Shown: positions 17,348-24,540 of the stretch, piece by piece | Layout of the letters: every line of letters starts with the position of its first letter | Position numbering within the stretch: the stretch's first letter is position 1 | Assembly: GCF_004745865.1 (NCBI RefSeq) | Contig: NZ_SRKZ01000002.1 | Location: 186,001 to 250,000 of the forward strand | Origin: Hymenobacter wooponensis | GTDB lineage: Bacteria > Bacteroidota > Bacteroidia > Cytophagales > Hymenobacteraceae | Direction: 5' to 3' | Length of the DNA stretch: 64,000 nucleotides | Translations under genes and position numbers: made by a program | The notes under the pieces: generated by a model | Told to the model about the DNA's origin: nothing | Seen by the model: the letters and a program-made list of their open reading frames with translations, nothing else | Database searches by the model: none

Positions 17348-17902
17348 CTACTGCACCGGCTTGGGCTTTCTCTTGAACTTCGCTGGCTTTGCCTCAGCCG
17401 GATACACGCTGAGTTCCTTATAGCCGTACGTGGCATCCGTTTCCCGCCGAAAATCTAGCTCGGGTAACTCTCCCAGCACCAGCTCTGCGGTGGTATAGAT
17501 AATGTTCCCGTCCAGCAAGTGCCCGCCAATGGTGCGGCCGGTAGAGTCAGAAACGGATAGGTGAAGATGACTCCCGTTCACGGACAGCGTTCCTACCAGC
17601 GACACTATTTCAAAGTGCCCTTTGTACACCGTTGGCTCCTCTTGGTTAGCTAACCGCAAGCTGGTAGTAGTAAGGCTACCCACGCACGTGAGGATGGCGC
17701 CGGCTTTTATGTGGTGCTGCTCTGCGAAGGCGAAGAGTTGCTGTCGTAAATCTTCGCCGGGCTTTAAACGGAGGGCGTAGGCCCGCATGGGCGAGGAAAC
17801 AGCAGAAGCAGGAAGTGGCCTAGCCGACATAGCAGGAGCAGATTGAGCCGCTGCCACCAGCACCTGCAGCGCCAGCAGCCCCGACAACAGAAGTCGAATC
17901 AT
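17348..17902 (-). CDS. Exported PPC/DUF296 domain protein
   Basis: 184 residues from ATG at 17902 (MIRLLLSGLLALQVLVAAAQ), a clear signal peptide. The mature part is a PPC (plant and prokaryote conserved, DUF296) domain: MRAYALRLKPGEDLRQQL, AGAILTCVGSLTTTSLRL, GHFEIVSLVGTLS, then HLHLSVSDSTGRTIGGHLL with the conserved His residues that bind metal in bacterial PPC trimers. A basic tail (KPAKFKRKPKPVQ) ends it. Bacterial PPC proteins are usually described as cytoplasmic; a signal peptide means it acts outside the cytoplasm, so DNA binding is unlikely. Start choice: an upstream in-frame ATG at 17941 would bury the signal. Confidence 0.82.
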   Translation of the reverse strand: MIRLLLSGLLALQVLVAAAQSAPAMSARPLPASAVSSPMRAYALRLKPGEDLRQQLFAFAEQHHIKAGAILTCVGSLTTTSLRLANQEEPTVYKGHFEIVSLVGTLSVNGSHLHLSVSDSTGRTIGGHLLDGNIIYTTAELVLGELPELDFRRETDATYGYKELSVYPAEAKPAKFKRKPKPVQ

Positions 17903-17940
17903 GCCTGCAAAGTAAACAGCCCCACATTTATCCAGACGCA

Positions 17941-18008
17941 AAAAGGATCTACCCGCGCCTGAAGAGCCGTTGTTACAACGGCATCTTCAGGCGCGGGTAG
18001 ATCCTTTC
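17941..18008 (-). terminator. Very long near-perfect hairpin after the ECF operon
   Basis: Perfect 24-bp arms at 17943-17966 and 17985-18008 enclose a further 7-bp stem (GCCGTTG 17967-17973 with CAACGGC 17977-17983) and a TTA loop; A17984 is the only bulge. Read leftward it is followed by TTTTT (17941-17945, overlapping the arm). At 31 bp it is far longer than other terminators here. It begins 37 bases past the stop of 18045-19295. Confidence 0.8.
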
Positions 18009-18044
18009 TTTGGTAGTTAGGCTACTGAGGGCCCGTATCGCAGC

Positions 18045-19295
18045 TTACTTGTTGAAGCTGACGTTGCCGTAGCGCACTTTAATATTTACGTTGCCAACGG
18101 CCCGGGTAGGTACGCTGCCAAAGCTGCCCTGCATGTCGCTGGAGGAGGCACTGCTTTCTTCGGAATCTACGCGTACCAGGCGTTTATCTACCAGCAGCTT
18201 ACCGTGCTCCGTGTTTACATCAAACCTGAAGGCGGCTTCATCGGGAAAGTTCAGCTGAATGGTGCTGTACCCCCCATCCACGTTGATCTGGCGGAAGTTT
18301 TTACCCGTGCTACGCACCTCAAAGTTCGGGCAATACTGCACCGTCATGTCCAGTTGGTTGCTGAGCTTATCGATGCTAAACTTCGAGTAGCCCGAGGTAC
18401 CGCGCAAATTGCTCACGTTGCCCAATGCTACGTCGCCATACTTGCTGTGCACCGTCAGGTCCTTTACCGTTCCAATGTCGATATCCGAGGAGTTGTTGCG
18501 CAGATCTACCACGTCGCCGGCGGTTAGGCGCAGCTTGGAGTATGATGCGTCGAGGCTGGCTTTGCGCACGTAAGGAATGGCGCACTGCCCGTTGTTTATG
18601 CGTACCAGGTTGCGCGGACCATCTAACCGAGCCGTGCGGAGACTACCATATTCCACCGCCAAATCAGTTACGCCGCTCACGTCGCCAGTCAGGATTACCT
18701 CACCAAAGGTGTTGTACAGGTGCAGAGGCGTGTTTTTGGGCACCCACACCGTGTAGTTTACCTCATAGAGCTTGGTGCGGCTCCAGCACTCGCGGGGCAT
18801 GGCTCCAAAGCGTGACTTCACGCTGATGCCGGCCGTTGCGGGGTCTGTTTCCTGCACCTGCACCTGAATCATATCCTGCAGTTGCTGGGCCTTTTCTTCG
18901 GTGTCAGAGCGGGTGATAATATCCACATCAGTGCGCACCTCGTTGCGGCTCCACACATTTACCTGCACCCGGCCGTAGCGCGTGTCAAGAGTATACGGCT
19001 TGCCATTGGCGGCGAAAGTGCGGCTTACCTTCCGAACCTTCTCAACGGCTGGGACCTGAGCATCATCTTGGGGGCCTTGCGCGGTGCTGCCTTGGCAGGC
19101 ATCAACGGGCCCACCCTGGCCCTGGGGCCAAGCCGTGTCTTTGGGCTGCGGGTAGTACAGCACTGCCGGACCCGTCATGGGGTCGGCAGCCACCTGCGCC
19201 TGCACCGAACCAGCCGCCATGGCTAGCCCTCCAACTACGGACAGCAAGCGCCACGGCCACTGGCCTAGAACAGCAAGAGTATGACGGGAACCCAT
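18045..19295 (-). CDS. Exported DUF4097-like beta-repeat protein
   Basis: 416 residues with an N-terminal signal (LLSVVGGLAMAAGSVQAQ) and a long body of repeating short beta strands, such as TRYGRVQVNVWSRNEV, NTFGEVILTGDVSGVTDLAVEYGSL, YSKLRLTAGDVVDLRNNSSDID and HSKYGDVALGNVSNLRGTSG. This pattern is that of DUF4097/head-GIN proteins, thought to form a beta-helix at the cell surface. It is the third gene of an operon with an ECF sigma factor and a membrane anti-sigma-like protein; only three bases separate it from the latter. It is therefore probably the sensed or controlled envelope component. Function is inferred from context only. Confidence 0.72.
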   Translation of the reverse strand: MGSRHTLAVLGQWPWRLLSVVGGLAMAAGSVQAQVAADPMTGPAVLYYPQPKDTAWPQGQGGPVDACQGSTAQGPQDDAQVPAVEKVRKVSRTFAANGKPYTLDTRYGRVQVNVWSRNEVRTDVDIITRSDTEEKAQQLQDMIQVQVQETDPATAGISVKSRFGAMPRECWSRTKLYEVNYTVWVPKNTPLHLYNTFGEVILTGDVSGVTDLAVEYGSLRTARLDGPRNLVRINNGQCAIPYVRKASLDASYSKLRLTAGDVVDLRNNSSDIDIGTVKDLTVHSKYGDVALGNVSNLRGTSGYSKFSIDKLSNQLDMTVQYCPNFEVRSTGKNFRQINVDGGYSTIQLNFPDEAAFRFDVNTEHGKLLVDKRLVRVDSEESSASSSDMQGSFGSVPTRAVGNVNIKVRYGNVSFNK

Positions 19296-19298
19296 GGC

Positions 19299-20057
19299 TT
19301 ACGGCATCCGGCGGCTGTCAGCCACCATGTACGGTTGATTATGATAATCGCGGATACGCTCCCGCGTGCGCAACTGTTGGGTGAGCAGGTCCAGCCGAAT
19401 CTGTAGGTTACGGTTCATCGCTTCCAGCACCACATCGGGCTCTGGGTTGCGGTAGAGTTCCACCTTCAGCTGGCGGTACGTTGAGTCGAGGGAGGTTAGC
19501 TCCTCCTGCCAATCGGCACGCGGCGCCGCGGGAGTTTCCGCATCCAGAGCCTTTAGCTCCTGCTGACGCTCCGTGATCTGGGCGGCATAGTAGGCTTCCA
19601 TGCGTTGCACGGCGCCTCCCAGGCGTTGCTCTGGGCCAGCGGTAGCAGCGGTAGCCGTCAGGCCAGGGCCCGTATAGAAGTTTTGGCTGTTGCCGGCTGC
19701 TGGTGCAGGCACGGCCAGGCTAGTTCCGGCAGTGGCCCGCGTCCAGATGGTGGCGGGGCGTTGCGTCTGCCAGAAGTAACCCGTCATCAGTATAGCAACC
19801 AGAGAAGCCGCAATGCCATATGGCCAAGCGGTGCGGGTAGCCGGCGGCGTAGTGGGTGTTACGGGCGCCTGCGGAGCCGGTGTTTCTTCGGGGTACAGGG
19901 CTACAACCCGCAACGGCGCTTCTTCCTCAAGGGAGGCAGCCGGTGCGGCAAGTTCTTGTTCGATGTCGTCCCACAAATTTGGGCGCGGCTCGAACGCATC
20001 AAAGTCGGCGCGGTGGCGCTCAACAAAGGATTCAAGTCCGGTTTTCTTCTCGTTCAT
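19299..20057 (-). CDS. Single-pass membrane protein, putative anti-sigma factor
   Basis: 252 residues. The N-terminal 60 residues (FVERHRADFDAFEPRPNLWD) resemble the cytoplasmic sigma-binding region of Bacteroidota anti-sigma proteins. A Pro/Thr-rich stretch leads to one membrane helix (WPYGIAASLVAILMTGYFW, about residues 78-97). The periplasmic part is Ala/Thr-rich and then a long charged coiled coil (ITERQQELKALD, LQIRLDLLTQQLRTRERIRD). Position supports the call: directly downstream of an ECF sigma gene (119-base gap) and 3 bases upstream of the DUF4097-like gene. No zinc-binding HxxxCxxC motif is present. The anti-sigma role is inference. Confidence 0.65.
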   Translation of the reverse strand: MNEKKTGLESFVERHRADFDAFEPRPNLWDDIEQELAAPAASLEEEAPLRVVALYPEETPAPQAPVTPTTPPATRTAWPYGIAASLVAILMTGYFWQTQRPATIWTRATAGTSLAVPAPAAGNSQNFYTGPGLTATAATAGPEQRLGGAVQRMEAYYAAQITERQQELKALDAETPAAPRADWQEELTSLDSTYRQLKVELYRNPEPDVVLEAMNRNLQIRLDLLTQQLRTRERIRDYHNQPYMVADSRRMP

Positions 20058-20176
20058 GTCAGGTGGTGAAGCGCTCTAGGCCACTATGCCTGGTCTCGTC
20101 TGCGTTGGGGTGGTGGGCGATGCGAGGCTGTGGGCTAGAAGTAAGCAGCGGTGTCAGGTACGCTGTCGAATACGTG

Positions 20177-20746
20177 CTACAGGCCGTGCTGGCGAGCTAA
20201 TTCAAGTAATTTCTTCCGAGCTCGGCTGTACTGCGATTTTGAAGTAGATTCAGTGATATGAAGAATGCTGGCAATTTCGGCGTGGTCGTAGCCCTCCAGC
20301 AGATACAACGACAGTACTACGCGGTAGCCATCGGGGAGTTCCTGCACGCAGCGCCGCACTACATCGGCCCGCCACGAGAGGTCCTCTGGATCGAGGCCTA
20401 GGCTGTGGTCGTCGTGGTCGAAGGCAGCATTGTCGTGCTGGTCAGCCAAGGGCACCAGTTGTAGACGCCGGTTGCGCAGGCAATTGATGCTCTTATTGAT
20501 GACGATGCGCTTAAGCCAGGAGCCAAACGATGAGTCGCCTTTGTAGCTGTGCAGCTCGCGAAAAGCACTCAGGAAAGACTCCTGCAACACATCCTCCGCC
20601 TCGGCAAAATCGCCGGTGATGCGCAGCGAGGCATTGAACATGGCTTTCGAATAGCGCTTGTAAATTTCAGCCTGGGCCCGCCGGTCGCCCAGGCGGCAGC
20701 GCTCCACCAGCGGAGCGTTGATGTCAGTATATGCAAATGCCTCCAT
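20177..20746 (-). CDS. ECF-type RNA polymerase sigma factor
   Basis: 189 residues from ATG at 20746 (MEAFAYTDINAPLVERCRLG). Region 2 is visible in RRAQAEIYKRYSKAMFNASLRI and DFAEAEDVLQESFLSAFREL (core binding and -10 recognition), and region 4 in QELPDGYRVVLSLYLLEGYDHAEIA followed by the helix-turn-helix ITESTSKSQYSRARKKLLEL. Length and order are typical of ECF sigma-70 factors. A longer in-frame reading to 20911 lacks family similarity. It heads the operon with the anti-sigma-like and DUF4097-like genes and probably controls it. Confidence 0.9.
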   Translation of the reverse strand: MEAFAYTDINAPLVERCRLGDRRAQAEIYKRYSKAMFNASLRITGDFAEAEDVLQESFLSAFRELHSYKGDSSFGSWLKRIVINKSINCLRNRRLQLVPLADQHDNAAFDHDDHSLGLDPEDLSWRADVVRRCVQELPDGYRVVLSLYLLEGYDHAEIASILHITESTSKSQYSRARKKLLELARQHGL

Positions 20747-21065
20747 AGGTTGCGTCTGGGTTGGCGGAGATTCGGAAAGGTGTGAATCGTAAATATCCAA
20801 CTTTTCCGGGCTAAATCGGCGAGTGCTATTCGGTAAGCAAGTGAAAGACAGGCCTAGGCCAGTGGGGTTGCACTTAGTCTCCAAGACAACAGCTAATTGG
20901 AGATTGTTCAAATAGCTTCAGCGGCCCAATGCCGGGCACTTCCATTATAATTTTTCTTATCGATTGGCCTGGTGGTTGCCTTCTTACCACATGGAGTGGC
21001 TTACCTATTGAAAATTTGTGCCTTTTGGTCTACTGTGTCACCCAATTATCTATCCGAACCCATTC
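20747..21065. other. Divergent intergenic region, 319 bases
   Basis: Separates the leftward ECF operon from the rightward lipoprotein gene and must hold both promoters. I see no exact TAnnTTTG; an AT-rich block at about 20943-20960 and TATTGAAAATTTG near 21005 are weak candidates. A double GGCCTA/TAGGCC motif lies near 20851. No gene seen. Confidence 0.5.
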
Positions 21066-21596
21066 ATGAAAAATTTTCTTCTCGGCGCTGTTTTCTTAAC
21101 TGGCCTAGCTGCCTGCGACAAAAAAGAAGCTGAGCCCACTATCGACTTTGGCCCTAACGACGGTATAACGCAGCGCGACGCCAGCAACCGCCTCAATGGC
21201 ACAGTGGACCCCAGCGACTGGACAGCCGATGAAACCTGGACTAAAGAAGAACAAAAGCTATTCACGGTCTCTGTTAAGCTCAGCGCATCTTCTCCGCTAG
21301 GTATTCAGCCCCGTGGTTTTTTCCCTAATCCCACCACTACACAAAAGGGCGGCTATGGCTTTTATGGCATTCCTTATGGAGCTATGTGGGCTATGGTTTT
21401 CGTTGACAAAAACTATAAGGTGGTAGAAAAGCAGGAATATGGTCCGTTCAGTGTTTCTGATGTACTATTCCCTTTCGACCTGCCTGCCGATAAATTTCTA
21501 CCCAACACCACTTACCGGGTATACTATATCATCTATCAGAAGTCTCCTGCCATCCTATACTCAAAGGGACACGGCGATATCAAAATTGGCTCCTAG
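21066..21596 (+). CDS. Lipoprotein, unknown function
   Basis: 176 residues from ATG at 21066 (MKNFLLGAVFLTGLAACDKK). The lipobox is GLAAC, so the product should be lipid-anchored. The body has DPSDWTADETWTKEEQKLF and an aromatic-rich C-terminal half (YGFYGIPYGAMWAMVFVDKN, TTYRVYYIIYQKSP) consistent with a small beta-sandwich. I do not recognise the family. A longer reading from base 21018 is open but has no signal. It ends 24 bases before a bidirectional hairpin shared with the convergent aldehyde dehydrogenase gene. Confidence 0.75.
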   Translation: MKNFLLGAVFLTGLAACDKKEAEPTIDFGPNDGITQRDASNRLNGTVDPSDWTADETWTKEEQKLFTVSVKLSASSPLGIQPRGFFPNPTTTQKGGYGFYGIPYGAMWAMVFVDKNYKVVEKQEYGPFSVSDVLFPFDLPADKFLPNTTYRVYYIIYQKSPAILYSKGHGDIKIGS

Positions 21597-21620
21597 AAAC
21601 GTAAGCACAGGCCTAGAAAC

Positions 21621-21653
21621 AGAAAGCCCGGCTGAAAAACAGCCGGGCTTTCT
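21621..21653. terminator. Bidirectional terminator between convergent genes
   Basis: Perfect 13-bp arms AGAAAGCCCGGCT (21621-21633) and AGCCGGGCTTTCT (21641-21653) with a 7-base A-rich loop. It serves the lipoprotein gene (+) and the aldehyde dehydrogenase gene (-). Confidence 0.85.
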
Positions 21654-21682
21654 ATTATAGCGGGTAAATGGCTTTAGGCTAC

Positions 21683-23281
21683 TTACACATCAAACTTGAT
21701 ACCCTGAGCCAGCGGCAACTGGTCGGAGTAGTTGATGGTATTCGTCTGGCGGCGCATGTAGATGCGCCACGCATCGGAGCCGGACTCACGGCCACCGCCG
21801 GTTTCTTTCTCCCCGCCGAAGGCGCCACCAATCTCGGCGCCGCTGGTGCCAATGTTCACGTTGGCAATACCGCAGTCGGAGCCCGCGTGGCTGAGGTAGG
21901 TTTCGGTTTCGCGCATATTCAGGGAGAAGATGCTCGATGAGAGCCCTTGCCGTACGCCGTTCTGCACCGCAATGGCTTCCTCTACCCCGCCGCTATACTT
22001 AATAAGATAGAGAATAGGGGCGAAGGTTTCTTCTTGCACGGTGTGGTACTCATTGCGGGCTTCTACCAGTGCCGGTTTCACATAAGTGCCCGTCTCATAG
22101 CCAAGGCCTTCCAGCACTTCACCACCAATGAGCAACTTACCACCCTCCTGCTGCACTGCCTCTAGGGCTTTAGTGAAGCCTTCTACTGCGGCCTTGTCAA
22201 TGAGGGGGCCTACGAGGTTACCGTCCTGCAGGGGATGACCGATGGGCAGATTGGGATAGATTTTCAACAGGCGGGCCTTCACATCCTCAAAAATGCTGTC
22301 GTGGATGATTAAGCGGCGCGTAGTGGTGCAACGTTGCCCAGCCGTACCAACGGCCCCAAACACAACGGCGCGCATGGCCATGTCCAGGTCGGCGTGCTCG
22401 GTGAGGATGATGGCGTTGTTGCCACCCAGCTCCAGCAAGGCACGGCCTAGGCGCCCCCCCACTACCTCGCCTACTTTCTTGCCCATGCGGGTGCTGCCAG
22501 TAGCCGATACCAGCGGCACGCGCGAATCGGCAGCCATAGCAGCCCCAATCTCGGCATCACCAATAACCAGGTTAAAGATGCCTTCCGGCAACTCGTTTTC
22601 CTGTAGTACTTCTTTCAGGATGTGCTGCACAGCCACGGCCACCAACGGAGTTTTCTCAGAGGGCTTCCAGATGCATACGTCGCCGCACACGGCTGCCAGC
22701 ATAGCGTTCCAGCTCCACACGGCTACCGGAAAGTTGAAAGCCGAGATGATGCCTACCACGCCCAGCGGGTGGTACTGTTCATACATGCGGTGCGCGGGCC
22801 GCTCTGAGTGCATAGTGTAGCCCGTGAGTTGGCGCGAGAGGCCTACTGCGAAGTCGCAGATATCTATCATCTCCTGCACCTCGCCCAAGCCTTCCTGCAG
22901 AATTTTGCCCATCTCGTAGCTCACCAGCTTGCCTAGTGGCTCCTTATACTGGCGGAGCTTGTTACCAATCTGGCGCACAATCTCGCCCCGCTTGGGGGCG
23001 GGCACTAGGCGCCAGGTTTTAAAGGCGGTTTCGGCCGTTTTCACCACTTGGTCGTAGTCGGCAGCGGTAGCGAAAGCCACGGAGCCAATCAGGCGGCCAT
23101 CGGTGGGTGAATGAATGGCGCGGGTATTCTCAGCGGTGCTGCTGCCCCAGCGTAGGCCAGTACTCCAGGCGGCATTGTGTGCTTCTACACCTAGCTCCCG
23201 CAGCACTTGCCGGATACCGTGGTGGTCGTGGTCCTGTACATCGGTGCCAGTGGCGGCCGCTTCTTCAAGGGCTTGTTTCAT
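21683..23281 (-). CDS. Aldehyde dehydrogenase, antiquitin (ALDH7) type
   Basis: 532 residues, NAD(P)-dependent aldehyde dehydrogenase. Landmarks: the cofactor-site GIISAFNFPVAVWSWNAMLA, the Lys of IWKPSEKTPL, VSATGSTRMGKKVGE, the catalytic Glu in LLELGGNNAII, the nucleophile Cys in GTAGQRCTTTRRL and the C-terminal GAFGGEKETGGGRESGSDAW. The overall sequence matches the ALDH7/antiquitin branch, whose members oxidise alpha-aminoadipate semialdehyde in lysine breakdown; that substrate is likely but not proven. The ATG at 23281 is supported by a TAnnTTTG promoter 50 bases upstream. A single-gene unit with a bidirectional terminator. Confidence 0.88.
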   Translation of the reverse strand: MKQALEEAAATGTDVQDHDHHGIRQVLRELGVEAHNAAWSTGLRWGSSTAENTRAIHSPTDGRLIGSVAFATAADYDQVVKTAETAFKTWRLVPAPKRGEIVRQIGNKLRQYKEPLGKLVSYEMGKILQEGLGEVQEMIDICDFAVGLSRQLTGYTMHSERPAHRMYEQYHPLGVVGIISAFNFPVAVWSWNAMLAAVCGDVCIWKPSEKTPLVAVAVQHILKEVLQENELPEGIFNLVIGDAEIGAAMAADSRVPLVSATGSTRMGKKVGEVVGGRLGRALLELGGNNAIILTEHADLDMAMRAVVFGAVGTAGQRCTTTRRLIIHDSIFEDVKARLLKIYPNLPIGHPLQDGNLVGPLIDKAAVEGFTKALEAVQQEGGKLLIGGEVLEGLGYETGTYVKPALVEARNEYHTVQEETFAPILYLIKYSGGVEEAIAVQNGVRQGLSSSIFSLNMRETETYLSHAGSDCGIANVNIGTSGAEIGGAFGGEKETGGGRESGSDAWRIYMRRQTNTINYSDQLPLAQGIKFDV

Positions 23282-23330
23282 GGGAAAGGGATATTGGGAT
23301 GGGTGGGCAAGTCGAAGGAAAACTCTCTGA

Positions 23331-23338
23331 CAAAGCTA
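23331..23338 (-). promoter_or_regulatory. TAnnTTTG promoter element of the aldehyde dehydrogenase
   Basis: The minus strand reads TAGCTTTG, an exact match to the Bacteroidota -7 element, placing the transcript start near 23325 and a leader of about 44 bases before the ATG at 23281. Confidence 0.55.
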
Positions 23339-23399
23339 CTAAAATAGGCTTGGTCTGGCCCTTGCGCCGCTCCTCTCCCAACTATCCCTTTCTCTACTC

Positions 23400-23825
23400 T
23401 TAAACCTGTTGCTTTACACGCATTTCACGCAGCCACTCCTCGGCGGAAGGCACGTCATCGAAAAGCTGCAGGCGCAGCTGATCATCAAAAGCGTATGCAT
23501 CGGTGTTGGCGGCCTCATCTAGCAGGTCGTGGGGTTGCACTACGTGCGCAATGTAGCGTAGCCCTAGGTGCACGGCCCGCGGCACCCATACACTGCGCAG
23601 CCACTCCACCGAATCAAACCAGGGCCCGGAGAGCTTACTGTTGTCGTTAAGCAGATACGGGCAATGCAGATCCTGCATGGCTTTCAAGAAGTTCTCGGCC
23701 CCATTATAGGCTTCCATGGGGTCAACGTAGCCTAACCAAATGGCACGGAGCCACCCTTCTCCTTCATCAAACTCTAGTTCACAACTACTGCCGTCGCGTA
23801 AATCAGTGTGTTTAGAAATTTTCAT
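23400..23825 (-). CDS. STAS/SpoIIAA-like small protein
   Basis: 141 cytoplasmic residues with no signal peptide. The pattern suggests an alpha/beta STAS-like fold: strand WLRAIWLGYV, helix EAYNGAENFLKAM, strand PYLLNDNSKLSG, a tryptophan-rich helix (EWLRSVWVPRAVHLGLRYIAHVV) and a C-terminal LRLQLFDDVPSAEEWLREM. The end (qlxLFddxxxAxxWL) is shared with the divergent neighbour at 24033, indicating two members of one family side by side. Such proteins are frequent and multi-copy in Hymenobacter-type genomes; their function is not established. It is read divergently from its paralogue across a 207-base gap. Confidence 0.68.
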   Translation of the reverse strand: MKISKHTDLRDGSSCELEFDEGEGWLRAIWLGYVDPMEAYNGAENFLKAMQDLHCPYLLNDNSKLSGPWFDSVEWLRSVWVPRAVHLGLRYIAHVVQPHDLLDEAANTDAYAFDDQLRLQLFDDVPSAEEWLREMRVKQQV

Positions 23826-24032
23826 ATAGCATTACCAAGTGTTCGTACTATTTTCTTCGTAACGTACCAGCAGCGGTAGTAGGTTACTACGGTTCAGGTG
23901 TCGCCCCTCTTGAGCTTCTCTGCCTATTATTGGTAGTCGCTCACTATGAGAATACTATCTTGGGTGAGACCTCTCACGCTTTTATCTTAGTAGTATTTCT
24001 TCAATACGCGGTGCTCCTTCGTATAGACTCAT

Positions 24033-24437
24033 ATGCTCCCCGAACTAGTCACCATCACACCTCGCCCCGACTTAGGCATACTTGTAGCCCGCTGGGCTGA
24101 CGATGCACCCCGACAGCAACTCAAGGAACACTTCTCGGCCTTACTAACGGCGGCTCAGCACCACAACCTCTGGCGGTGGCTGCTGGATGTTAGGCGCCGC
24201 GACTCCCTCGATCCAGAGTTTGGGCAATGGACCACCCACACGTTCTTTCCCGAGGCTGCACAGGTAGCTACTGCCCCCTTGCGCATTGCCGTGCACTGCT
24301 CTCCGGCCCGACTAACAGTGTATGAGGCCTCAGCCAGCCAGCGGGAGTATATCACCTACGGCACCTCGCCCGAACGGCCTTACCAGCTTCAGCTTTTCAT
24401 TGAGGAGGGCCCGGCCATGGAGTGGCTACTCGGCTAG
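24033..24437 (+). CDS. STAS/SpoIIAA-like small protein, divergent paralogue
   Basis: 134 residues, no signal peptide. LGILVARWADDAPRQQLKEH gives the first strand and helix, WRWLLDVRRRDSLDPEFGQW the second strand and loop, PLRIAVHCSPARL a core strand and YQLQLFIEEGPAMEWLLG the last strand and helix. The order and the C-terminal LQLFxEExxAxxWL match the neighbour at 23400-23825, although the sequences are otherwise diverged. Function is unknown. It ends 52 bases before a strong bidirectional terminator shared with htrA. Confidence 0.68.
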   Translation: MLPELVTITPRPDLGILVARWADDAPRQQLKEHFSALLTAAQHHNLWRWLLDVRRRDSLDPEFGQWTTHTFFPEAAQVATAPLRIAVHCSPARLTVYEASASQREYITYGTSPERPYQLQLFIEEGPAMEWLLG

Positions 24438-24489
24438 GCCACTTGCATTAGCTTTCTTCTGCTCACGCTGGCGTAGGTAGAACCATAAA

Positions 24490-24522
24490 AAAAGCCCTCC
24501 GCTATACTAGCAGAGGGCTTTT
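24490..24522. terminator. Bidirectional terminator, STAS-like gene / htrA
   Basis: Arms AAAAGCCCTC (24490-24499) and GAGGGCTTTT (24513-24522), with an inner GCTA/TAGC stem and TAC loop. The A run and T run on the two sides suit both converging transcripts. Confidence 0.85.
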
Positions 24523-24540
24523 AATTAGTTCAGCAACTGA

